This document shows positions 1 through 6,207 of a DNA stretch of 16,466 nucleotides, one piece after another. The notes under the pieces were generated by a model. That model saw only the letters and a list, made by a program, of their open reading frames with translations, searched no databases and was not told the origin of the DNA. Each line of letters opens with the position of its first letter. Within the stretch, counting starts at the first letter, position 1. The stretch comes from Magnetovibrio sp. (lineage in GTDB: Bacteria > Pseudomonadota > Alphaproteobacteria > Rhodospirillales_A > JABHCV01). The translations under genes were made by a program, and so were the position numbers. Location of the stretch: assembly GCA_002717285.1 (NCBI GenBank), contig PBDF01000008.1:17649-34114 (forward strand). Direction: 5' to 3'.

Positions 1-618
1 CTTGGGCAATTTGATTTAGTTGGCATACCACCTGCTCAACGTGGAATTCCACAAATTGAAGTAACTTTTGATATTGATGCAAATGGAATTGTTAATGTTT
101 CAGCAAAAGATAAGGCTACTGGTAAGGAGCAACAAATCCGCATTCAGGCATCAGGAGGATTGAGTGACGAGGATATTGAAAAAATGGTCAGCGATGCCGA
201 GTCTCATGCTGATGAAGACAAGAAGCGTAAAGAAGTAGTTGAAGCTCGTAACCAAGCAGACAGTCTTGTGCATTCAACGGAAAATAATTTAAAAGAACAT
301 GGTGATAAAATATCAAATGAAGACAAGACCGCTATTGAGACTAGTCTTCAAGAACTAAAAACATTGCTTGAGGATGAAAAACCAGATCCTGATGAAATTA
401 AAACTAAGACCAACGCCTTAACTGAGCAGTCAATGAAATTGGGCGAAGCTATGTATAAGGCCAGCCAAGCTCAGGCCGAAGCTGGTGAGAGTGCAAGTGA
501 ACCAGCTTCGTCAGGTGATGGTAATAATGAAGAAACGGATGTAGTAGATGCTGAGTTTGAAGAAGTTGATACTGATCAGGACTCATCCGATGAAGAAAAG
601 AAGCAGGATAAAAAATAG
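1..618 (+). CDS. dnaK: Chaperone protein DnaK (Hsp70), C-terminal part, 5' truncated by the window edge
   Basis: The reading frame is open from base 1, so this is the last 205 residues of a longer protein whose ATPase domain lies outside the window. The visible part begins at the end of the beta-sandwich substrate-binding domain ([19 protein letters not shown] at about residues 16-34, then [11 protein letters not shown]), as is typical of DnaK. It continues into the charged alpha-helical lid (from about residue 54, [10 protein letters not shown]) and ends in an acidic tail containing [10 protein letters not shown], the hallmark of bacterial DnaK. A lysine-rich extension follows that motif. 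DnaK is the cytoplasmic ATP-dependent chaperone that binds exposed hydrophobic peptides, with DnaJ stimulating its ATPase and GrpE exchanging nucleotide. The TTG at 160 is an internal leucine codon, not a start. The dnaJ gene follows 90 bp downstream, the usual partnership. Identification is very secure. Confidence 0.97.
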   Translation, partial: LGQFDLVGIPPAQRGIPQIEVTFDIDANGIVNVSAKDKATGKEQQIRIQASGGLSDEDIEKMVSDAESHADEDKKRKEVVEARNQADSLVHSTENNLKEHGDKISNEDKTAIETSLQELKTLLEDEKPDPDEIKTKTNALTEQSMKLGEAMYKASQAQAEAGESASEPASSGDGNNEETDVVDAEFEEVDTDQDSSDEEKKQDKK

Positions 619-652
619 CTTCTTAAGGTTTACGTTTTTAATTGAAAATATC

Positions 653-690
653 AGCCACTCGTACTTTTTTAGGTTTTTTGGAGTGGTTTT
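653..690 (+). terminator. Candidate hairpin with T-run between dnaK and dnaJ
   Basis: AGCCACTC at 653-660 can pair with GAGTGGTT at 681-688 (8 bp including one G-T pair) around a 20-base T-rich loop. The 3' arm runs into TTTT at 687-690. This could be a weak intrinsic terminator or attenuator that lowers dnaJ expression relative to dnaK, or an mRNA-stability hairpin. The loop is long and the stem short, so termination would be leaky at best. No separate strong promoter for dnaJ is obvious after it. Confidence 0.35.
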
Positions 691-708
691 ACACTAAGGC
701 TAGAAATT

Positions 709-1836
709 ATGTCTAAGGAAGATTTCTACTCAATTCTTGGAGTTGGGCGGGATGCAGATGGTGGCGATATTAAGAAAGCCTACCGTAACTTGGCAATGAA
801 GTATCATCCTGATCGTAACCCGGGTAATGAAGAAGCCGAGCGAAAGTTCAAGGAAGTCAATGAGGCCTACGAAGTTTTAAAGGATGATGAAAAACGTGCT
901 GCCTTTGATCGCTTTGGACACTCTGCCTTTGAGCAGGGAGGTCCCGGTTCGAATAGCGGTTTTGGTGGTTTTGGTGGCTTTTCCGATATTTTTGATGAAA
1001 TGTTTGGTGACTTTGGTTCACAAAGCCGTGGTGGCGCGAGCACTGGGCGTGGCTCTGACCTGCGCTATAATATGGAAATTACCCTTGAAGAAGCTTTTGA
1101 AGGTAAGAAAACTAACATAAGAGTACCGACATCTGTTATCTGTAATAGCTGTAACGGTACTGGTGCTGCGGGTGGATCTGCGCCTTCAACATGTACTACT
1201 TGCGGTGGGCATGGCCGGATCCGTGTGCAACAAGGTTTCTTTACTGTAGAGCGTACCTGTCATGCGTGTCAGGGTGTTGGCAAGGTGATTAAGGAGCCGT
1301 GTTCAGCTTGTGGGGGCCAAGGAAGGAAACACAAGGAAAAAAATCTGTCGGTTAGTATTCCATCTGGTGTTGAAGATGGAACACGCATTCGTCTTGGTGA
1401 CGAGGGTGAAGCTGGACTGCGTGGCGCACCAGCAGGTGACCTGTACATTTTTTTGTCTATTAAACCTCATCGTTTATTTAAGCGTGATGGAGCCAATATC
1501 CATTGTCGAGCTCCAATTCCTATGACAACCGCTGCCCTAGGTGGTAACATAGAGGTTCCTACGGTTGAAGGAAAGCTAACCCGTGTCTCTATCCCGAAAG
1601 GAGCCCAATCAGGCCAGCAGCTTCGTTTAAAGGGTAAGGGTATGCGGATCTTAAGGTCAGATGCTCGAGGTGACATGTTTGTTTTGATAGCAGTAGAAAC
1701 TCCAGTTTCCTTGAGCAAAAAACAAAAGGACTTACTTAAGAAATTTGAATCTGAAACTATGAATGAAAAACATAGTCCAGAATCTCATGGCTTTTTTGAT
1801 AAGGTCAAGGACCTCTGGGATGATTTAAAAGAATAA
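709..1836 (+). CDS. dnaJ: Chaperone protein DnaJ (Hsp40 co-chaperone)
   Basis: A full-length type I DnaJ of 375 residues, the usual length. The J domain spans about 5-70 with the essential HPD at residues 33-35, which stimulates the DnaK ATPase. A Gly/Phe-rich linker follows at about 75-110. The zinc-binding domain at about 145-205 has all four CxxCxGxG repeats, with cysteines at 145/148, 162/165, 184/187 and 198/201. The C-terminal substrate-binding domains follow. The ATG at 709 is preceded by AAGG at 696-699 with 9-base spacing. The gene sits directly after dnaK and shares its direction, as in most alphaproteobacteria, and dapB follows after 12 bp. The protein is cytoplasmic; it delivers unfolded clients to DnaK and can act as a holdase. 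No key residue is missing. Confidence 0.98.
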   Translation: MSKEDFYSILGVGRDADGGDIKKAYRNLAMKYHPDRNPGNEEAERKFKEVNEAYEVLKDDEKRAAFDRFGHSAFEQGGPGSNSGFGGFGGFSDIFDEMFGDFGSQSRGGASTGRGSDLRYNMEITLEEAFEGKKTNIRVPTSVICNSCNGTGAAGGSAPSTCTTCGGHGRIRVQQGFFTVERTCHACQGVGKVIKEPCSACGGQGRKHKEKNLSVSIPSGVEDGTRIRLGDEGEAGLRGAPAGDLYIFLSIKPHRLFKRDGANIHCRAPIPMTTAALGGNIEVPTVEGKLTRVSIPKGAQSGQQLRLKGKGMRILRSDARGDMFVLIAVETPVSLSKKQKDLLKKFESETMNEKHSPESHGFFDKVKDLWDDLKE

Positions 1837-1848
1837 AGGGCCCTATTA

Positions 1849-2646
1849 ATGAAAATTGGTGTTGTTGGTTGTGCAGGCAGAATGGGTCGTATGTTAGTGG
1901 CTGAGATATTAACTTTCAAAGGAGTTTCTCTAGTTGGTGGAACTGAGCATAGTGAAAGTTCTTTTCTTGGACAGGATATTGCCACACTTGCCGGCCTTGA
2001 TGAAGTAGGAATTGTTGTAGGGAGCAATACTGATGCTCTTTTCTCATTTGCTGATGTTGTTATTGATTTCACATTGCCGCAAGCAACAATAAGCCATACC
2101 CAAGGTGCCGTGAAGCATGGCACAGCACTTGTCATCGGAACAACAGGTCTTAATGAAGAACAACAAGCAGCAGTTGTAAAAGCTTCAGATAGTGTAGCAG
2201 TCATTCAATCTGCAAACTTCTCCGTTGGAATAAACTTGCTGCTTGAATTGACTTCTCAGGTTTCTAGTATTTTAGGAAGCGATTACGATATTGAAATATT
2301 TGAAATGCATCATCGTCACAAAATCGATGCGCCCTCCGGAACTGCACTAGCACTTGGAAAAGCGGCTGCAGATGGTAGGGGTGTTGATTTAGAAACCGTA
2401 TCTGAGCGGACTCGAGACGGCCACACAGGAGCTCGTAACCAAGGCAATATCGGCTTTGCAACATTGCGAGGCGGTGATGTAGTAGGAGATCATTCTCTTA
2501 TTTTTGCTGCTGATGGTGAGCGAATAGAGCTTACCCATAAAGCATCAAGTCGAAGGGTATTTGCACGCGGTGCGGTTCGCTCTGCTAAATGGTGTGAGAA
2601 TAGGGCCCCTGGCCTTTATTCTATGCGCGATGTAGTTGGCCTGTAG
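1849..2646 (+). CDS. dapB: 4-hydroxy-tetrahydrodipicolinate reductase
   Basis: 265 residues, normal for DapB. The N-terminal Rossmann fold has the nucleotide-binding signature GCAGRMG (residues 7-13), followed by VIDFT (71-75) and GTTG (97-100). The C-terminal catalytic domain carries EMHHRHKIDAPSGTA (152-166), the DapB signature, with the catalytic His154/His155 pair and Lys158. The enzyme reduces 4-hydroxy-tetrahydrodipicolinate to tetrahydrodipicolinate with NAD(P)H in the diaminopimelate/lysine pathway, supplying both lysine and peptidoglycan cross-link precursor. The ATG at 1849 has AAAGGG at 1835-1840 (8-base spacing), which overlaps the dnaJ stop codon, so translation is probably coupled to dnaJ. 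The dnaJ-dapB order is common in alphaproteobacteria and is more likely historical than functional. Confidence 0.97.
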   Translation: MKIGVVGCAGRMGRMLVAEILTFKGVSLVGGTEHSESSFLGQDIATLAGLDEVGIVVGSNTDALFSFADVVIDFTLPQATISHTQGAVKHGTALVIGTTGLNEEQQAAVVKASDSVAVIQSANFSVGINLLLELTSQVSSILGSDYDIEIFEMHHRHKIDAPSGTALALGKAAADGRGVDLETVSERTRDGHTGARNQGNIGFATLRGGDVVGDHSLIFAADGERIELTHKASSRRVFARGAVRSAKWCENRAPGLYSMRDVVGL

Positions 2647-2703
2647 TTATAATTGTGTCTTAATTTGTTCGATCTAGTTTTTTAAATTAATAAAGAGTGT
2701 AGA

Positions 2704-3354
2704 ATGAAAAGAGCAGATATTGAATTGTTCTATCAAGCATTATCTGATCAAGATCCAAATCCAAAGGGGGAGCTTAATTGGGTAAATGTCTATACCCTAT
2801 TAGTTGCTGTTGTGTTATCGGCACAGGCTACTGATATTAGTGTTAATAAGGCAACCAAGACACTTTTTAAAAAGGTACGAACCCCAGAGACTATGTTAAA
2901 ATTAGGGGAGATTGGCTTGAAAAAGCATATAAAATCTATTGGTTTATTTAACACAAAAGCGCAGAACATCATTAAACTATCTCAGATTTTGATTAACGAG
3001 CATGCTGGAAAGGTCCCAAAAGATCGTACTGCTCTAGAACGCTTACCTGGCGTTGGACGCAAAACTGCTAGCGTCGTAATGAATATTGCTTTTGGAGCAC
3101 CAACCATCGCAGTTGATACACACATCTATCGGGTTTCAAATCGTACTGGGTTAGCATTAGGTAAAACAGTATTAGCGGTAGAAAAAAAATTAGAAAAGAT
3201 CACGCCAGACCGTTGGAAGTTACATGCTCATCATTGGTTGATTTTACTCGGACGTTATATATGTAAGTCCCGAAAGCCAGAGTGTTATCGTTGTGTTGTA
3301 AATGAGATTTGTGCATTTAAAGGAAAAACAATAGAAGCAGGTGCTAACTTTTGA
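2704..3354 (+). CDS. nth: Endonuclease III (DNA glycosylase/AP lyase)
   Basis: 216 residues, close to the E. coli enzyme. The helix-hairpin-helix motif LPGVGRKTA (114-122) contains the catalytic Lys120, and the catalytic Asp138 is in VDTHIYRVSNR. The C-terminal 4Fe-4S loop has cysteines at 187, 194, 197 and 203 (C-x6-C-x2-C-x5-C), the exact Nth spacing. The enzyme removes oxidised pyrimidines such as thymine glycol and cleaves the resulting abasic site by beta-elimination, starting base excision repair. It follows dapB by 57 bp in the same direction. Only a weak purine-rich ribosome site (AAAGAG) precedes the ATG. The 3' end overlaps the end of the convergent lipoprotein gene by 11 bp, so there is no room for a terminator between them. 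Confidence 0.97.
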   Translation: MKRADIELFYQALSDQDPNPKGELNWVNVYTLLVAVVLSAQATDISVNKATKTLFKKVRTPETMLKLGEIGLKKHIKSIGLFNTKAQNIIKLSQILINEHAGKVPKDRTALERLPGVGRKTASVVMNIAFGAPTIAVDTHIYRVSNRTGLALGKTVLAVEKKLEKITPDRWKLHAHHWLILLGRYICKSRKPECYRCVVNEICAFKGKTIEAGANF

Positions 3355-3802
3355 CACGTAAGGCTTCATGAAAACAATTTTTTTGTGAAATTTTGTATAC
3401 TGTCCGACCTCGTATCTCAGCATATTTGACACGCAAAACACTTTTTTGTTTTCTATCTACATAAAGAAAAATATCCAACAAACAATTTTTTTCTCTATAT
3501 TGCCATATCTCAGCCAGCAGGTCGTAACGTTTAAAATCTGGTACTCCAAACATATTTAAAACATCTTTAGCAGACAGTCCTTTTATTTGCCTGGGATCTA
3601 AAGTGTTCAAGTCACTTATACTGTGTAATAAGTGCCTTTCAGGTTGCTGCATCAAGAATAGTAACTGATGATCTTGATCTGTGTGCCAGTGAACTGTTTG
3701 TTGTGCTTTTGTGCCCACTTCTTTTAGATTAGAGGTTATACAACCATTTAGAGTTGTTAACAGAGTAGAAGTCAAAAATATAAAAAGTAGTATGGGCTTC
3801 AC
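3344..3802 (-). CDS. Small predicted lipoprotein, alphaproteobacterial, function unknown
   Basis: 152 residues. The N-terminus looks like a lipoprotein signal: a lysine at position 2, a hydrophobic core at about 4-17, then LNGC with a candidate lipidated Cys21. The conserved-looking part is at about 75-125: GLSAKDVLNMFGVPDF, then EIWQYREKNCLLDIFLY. This helix-then-GxPxx-then-W-x-Y layout is reminiscent of small outer-membrane SmpA/BamE-like folds, but that is only a resemblance and I give no function. The start is GTG at 3802; its GTGA overlaps the bactofilin stop by 3 bases (3799-3801 is the TGA), indicating translational coupling. AAGGA lies about 12 bases upstream, a loose spacing. It is the last gene of the minus-strand envelope trio, and its end overlaps nth by 11 bp. 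Confidence 0.75.
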   Translation of the reverse strand: MKPILLFIFLTSTLLTTLNGCITSNLKEVGTKAQQTVHWHTDQDHQLLFLMQQPERHLLHSISDLNTLDPRQIKGLSAKDVLNMFGVPDFKRYDLLAEIWQYREKNCLLDIFLYVDRKQKSVLRVKYAEIRGRTVYKISQKNCFHEALRVKS

Positions 3803-4371
3803 ACCGGGCTATTATCCTTTTTGGGTAAATCAAGGGCCTTTATGTCGCCGGAAACTTCGCCTCCGGCCTCAATAATGATACTACCATAACGTACTGAACC
3901 GCTGATTCTTCCACTAGAGAGAACAGTAAGTTTTTGATTAACAGTCAAGTCACCATCAACTTGCCCACTAATTATTGCATCATCTATTTGAGCACTCCCT
4001 TTAAAAATTCCTTTCGATGCTACTTCGAGTAGGCGAGCATTATTTAAAGTAACCTCAACCTTTCCCTCAACCACAAGATGCTCACACTCTTCTATTTCCC
4101 CAGAAAGCTGAATATTTTTTCCAACTACTAATCGCTTCGAATCAGCTTCACTTTGGTGAGGATGATCAAGGTGGTTGTGACGATTAGGAATTGAAGAAAC
4201 ATTGATATGACGTACTGGTGTTGGCATACTTAAATTTCCTCCCGGCAGATTGGGTGCTTTTGTTGGCGTGTGATTTCCCTTTGATGTAAACGGTTTTATT
4301 GGTGGAGAATCAAGACCCAAGTTAACATCCTCCTGTTTATTTTTTGTACTATTTTTGTCTCGACGAAACAT
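3799..4371 (-). CDS. Bactofilin family protein (polymer-forming cytoskeletal protein)
   Basis: 190 residues from the ATG at 4371. Residues 80-180 form the bactofilin domain (DUF583/PF04519), a right-handed beta-helix recognisable by repeated short strands separated by glycines: VVGKNIQLSGEIEE, VVEGKVEV, ASKGIFKGSAQID, ISGQVDGDLTV, SSGRISGSVRYGSI, EAGGEVSGDIKA. Residues 1-79 form a low-complexity, Pro/Asn/His-rich and basic arm, probably disordered. Bactofilins polymerise without nucleotide into cytoplasmic filaments or sheets, often at the inner membrane, and help localise cell-wall or morphogenesis proteins. I chose the ATG at 4371 because GGAGGGG at 4377-4383 precedes it at ideal spacing; a longer frame from TTG at 4398 would place this ribosome site inside the gene. 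The membrane-protein gene ends 23 bp upstream. No M23 peptidase partner is visible. Confidence 0.9.
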   Translation of the reverse strand: MFRRDKNSTKNKQEDVNLGLDSPPIKPFTSKGNHTPTKAPNLPGGNLSMPTPVRHINVSSIPNRHNHLDHPHQSEADSKRLVVGKNIQLSGEIEECEHLVVEGKVEVTLNNARLLEVASKGIFKGSAQIDDAIISGQVDGDLTVNQKLTVLSSGRISGSVRYGSIIIEAGGEVSGDIKALDLPKKDNSPV

Positions 4372-4376
4372 AGTTT

Positions 4377-4383
4377 CCCCTCC
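4377..4383 (-). promoter_or_regulatory. Strong Shine-Dalgarno deciding the bactofilin start
   Basis: On the minus strand GGAGGGG is followed by five bases and then ATG (4371-4369). It is one of the strongest ribosome-binding sites in the window and supports the ATG over the upstream in-frame TTG at 4398. Confidence 0.8.
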
Positions 4384-4394
4384 AGAAATAATAA

Positions 4395-5057
4395 TCAAAC
4401 TCGGTTTCGAAAATCCTCAAATAAATGAACCATCATTCCTGTGGTTATAATCGGAGTAAATAAATTTACAAATGGAACTGTTAACAACAACGCAACCAAA
4501 ACACCAACTAAAAAGATTTGAAACGCATTTTTTTTTCGAAGAGTAATTGCTGAACAAGTGTCTATTCGTCGAAATGCTACTAGTTCGAAATACTCACGGC
4601 CCAAAAGGTACCCATTAATACCATAAAAAATAAAAGGAAAAATAGGGCCAGTTATCAGTAAAGGTATCAATAATATATTCAACGATAACATAATAGTTAG
4701 AAAACGAAAAGTGCTCAGCACTTTGCTAGTAGTGGGAACAGAACTGGTAGATGCAATGTGTGGATAGTGTTTTTTTTCTACGGCCTGGGCTATATCTTCA
4801 AGAAAAAAACTAATTACTGCGCTTACAGCAGTTGGAAAAAGCAACCAAGTGAACGTCGCTGTTGCCAATCCACCGAGCCAACCAATAATAATTTCTAGCC
4901 ATTCAACCGCAAAAAAAGTTGTATTCAAAAGGATAATACCAACTGCCAACCATAATAAGCAAAATAATCCCACAGTAGTTGCAAAAGCAATCCAGACAAT
5001 ACGTCTGGTTTGCGGGTCAAAAATTTGATCAGTAGCTTTAATAAACGCCTTTATCAC
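4395..5057 (-). CDS. EI24/CysZ-like multi-pass membrane protein
   Basis: 220 residues from the GTG at 5057, strongly hydrophobic. Predicted membrane segments by eye: about 20-45, 50-85 (probably two), 115-155 (probably two) and 185-212. The stretch NGYLLGREYFELVAFRR in the second half matches the conserved core of the EI24 domain family (PF07264), which includes the sulfate transporter CysZ. Many alphaproteobacterial members have no assigned substrate, and nothing here proves sulfate transport, so I do not call it cysZ. The GTG at 5057 has AGGA (5064-5067) six bases upstream; a TTG at 5063 would sit directly against that site and is less likely. It is the first gene of the minus-strand trio with the bactofilin and lipoprotein genes. 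The family call is fairly secure; the transported molecule is unknown. Confidence 0.82.
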   Translation of the reverse strand: MIKAFIKATDQIFDPQTRRIVWIAFATTVGLFCLLWLAVGIILLNTTFFAVEWLEIIIGWLGGLATATFTWLLFPTAVSAVISFFLEDIAQAVEKKHYPHIASTSSVPTTSKVLSTFRFLTIMLSLNILLIPLLITGPIFPFIFYGINGYLLGREYFELVAFRRIDTCSAITLRKKNAFQIFLVGVLVALLLTVPFVNLFTPIITTGMMVHLFEDFRNRV

Positions 5058-5116
5058 TTCCAATCCTATCTTTTAGATAAAAGGTCAGGTTATATATACT
5101 TGGTTTGTTCGGTTGA

Positions 5117-5146
5117 ATTATAACTCTTGGTAATTTGTTTCACCAA
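5117..5146 (-). promoter_or_regulatory. Candidate promoter for the EI24-bactofilin-lipoprotein operon
   Basis: On the minus strand, TATAAT at 5122-5117 is a perfect -10 box. TTGGTG at 5146-5141 lies 18 bases upstream and matches only half of the -35 consensus. It would give a leader of roughly 50 bases before the GTG at 5057. The sequence is AT-rich, so a chance match is possible. Confidence 0.4.
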
Positions 5147-5150
5147 TTAT

Positions 5151-5178
5151 TTGCCAGTTATCTCTTAGTCGCTATACT
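5151..5178 (+). promoter_or_regulatory. Candidate sigma70-type promoter for adenosine kinase-typA
   Basis: TTGCCA at 5151-5156 (one mismatch to TTGACA), a 16-base spacer, then TATACT at 5173-5178 (one mismatch to TATAAT). Transcription would start near 5185, about 30 bases before the ATG and just upstream of the ribosome site AGGAG at 5201-5205. This is the best promoter match I could find in the window. Confidence 0.6.
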
Positions 5179-5214
5179 GCGCCATTCGACATTTTCCTTC
5201 AGGAGAGACTTGTT

Positions 5215-6207
5215 ATGATTGATGCTCGATTTAGCGTGGTCGGTATAGGCAACGCAATCGTTGACGTATTAGCTCACGCTAGCGACCAGTTTATCTCTGA
5301 AAATAGTTTAATTAAAGGTACTATGAGCTTAGTTGATGAGGCCGAAGCAGAAAAAGTTTACTCTAAAATGAGGAAATGTGTCGAATGTTCAGGCGGTTCT
5401 GCAGCTAATACTATTGCTTCTATTGCCTCATTAGGATCCAAGTGTGCCTTTATAGGAAAGGTAAAAGATGATCAGTTAGGTAAAGTTTTTCGTAACGACA
5501 TTACGTCTTTGGGAATAAACTTTCAAACATTAGCCAGTTTTGATGGCCCATCAACAGCCCGCTGTATGATACATGTTACGCCAGATGCGCAGCGAACCAT
5601 GCAGACATTTCTTGGTGCTAGCATTAATTTGGGTCCAAATGATATTGATGAAACTATTGTTGCTGATGCTATTGTTACTTATCTTGAGGGTTATCTTTGG
5701 GATACTGATCTTGCGAAACTAGCCTTTCGTAAAGCAGCAGAAGTTGCAACGGCTGCGGGACGAAAGGTAGCACTCAGCCTCTCTGATTCTTTTTGTGTTG
5801 AGAGGCATAGATCTGAATTTTTGGATTTTGTAAAAAAACATGTTGATATTCTTTTTGCTAACGAGGAAGAAATCATGTCTCTTTATCAGCATAAGAATTT
5901 TGATGATGCACTTGAGGCCGTCCGTGCAGATTGCGAAATTGCAGCTTTGACTCGGGGTGAGCAAGGTTCGGTTATTGTTTGCCGTGCGGAGGCCCACAAA
6001 ACTGATGCTGAGCCAGTTGCGAAGGTAGTTGACACAACGGGTGCTGGAGATGCATACGCTGCTGGTTTTTTGCACGGCCTGACAGTTAATTTACACCTTG
6101 AGGAGTGTGCTCGTTTGGGCAGTCTTTGCGCTGCGGAAGTTATCAGCCATGTTGGAGCACGTCCTAGCGTCTCCCTAAAGAATTTCATTAACGATTACAT
6201 TTTATAA
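5215..6207 (+). CDS. PfkB-family adenosine kinase
   Basis: 330 residues, typical for PfkB/ribokinase-fold adenosine kinases. The N-terminal substrate-binding part has VVGIGNAIVDVLA (8-20) and SGGSAANT (59-66), followed by GKVKDDQLG (81-89). The second PfkB signature DTTGAGDAYAAG starts at residue 273 and carries the anion hole and the catalytic base Asp279. The probable reaction is ATP-dependent phosphorylation of adenosine to AMP in purine salvage, in the cytoplasm. PfkB kinases have many sugar substrates, so adenosine is inferred from overall resemblance to alphaproteobacterial adenosine kinases rather than proven by a single residue. AGGAG at 5201-5205 gives a strong ribosome site 9 bases before the ATG. 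The stop codon directly abuts the typA start (TAAATG), so the two form an operon. Confidence 0.88.
   Translation: MIDARFSVVGIGNAIVDVLAHASDQFISENSLIKGTMSLVDEAEAEKVYSKMRKCVECSGGSAANTIASIASLGSKCAFIGKVKDDQLGKVFRNDITSLGINFQTLASFDGPSTARCMIHVTPDAQRTMQTFLGASINLGPNDIDETIVADAIVTYLEGYLWDTDLAKLAFRKAAEVATAAGRKVALSLSDSFCVERHRSEFLDFVKKHVDILFANEEEIMSLYQHKNFDDALEAVRADCEIAALTRGEQGSVIVCRAEAHKTDAEPVAKVVDTTGAGDAYAAGFLHGLTVNLHLEECARLGSLCAAEVISHVGARPSVSLKNFINDYIL

Noticed and set aside
160..618. A stand-alone 152-residue acidic protein starting at TTG 160
   Set aside because: The frame is continuous with DnaK substrate-binding sequence from base 1; the TTG is an internal Leu codon.
1785..2204. 139-residue minus-strand frame over dnaJ/dapB
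   Set aside because: It lies opposite intact, motif-bearing dnaJ and dapB, and its composition is Ser/Thr/Pro-rich, as expected of an antisense shadow frame.
5719..6188. Minus-strand frames of 100-118 residues inside the adenosine kinase gene
   Set aside because: They are shadows of a strongly conserved coding region, with no ribosome site or recognisable domain.
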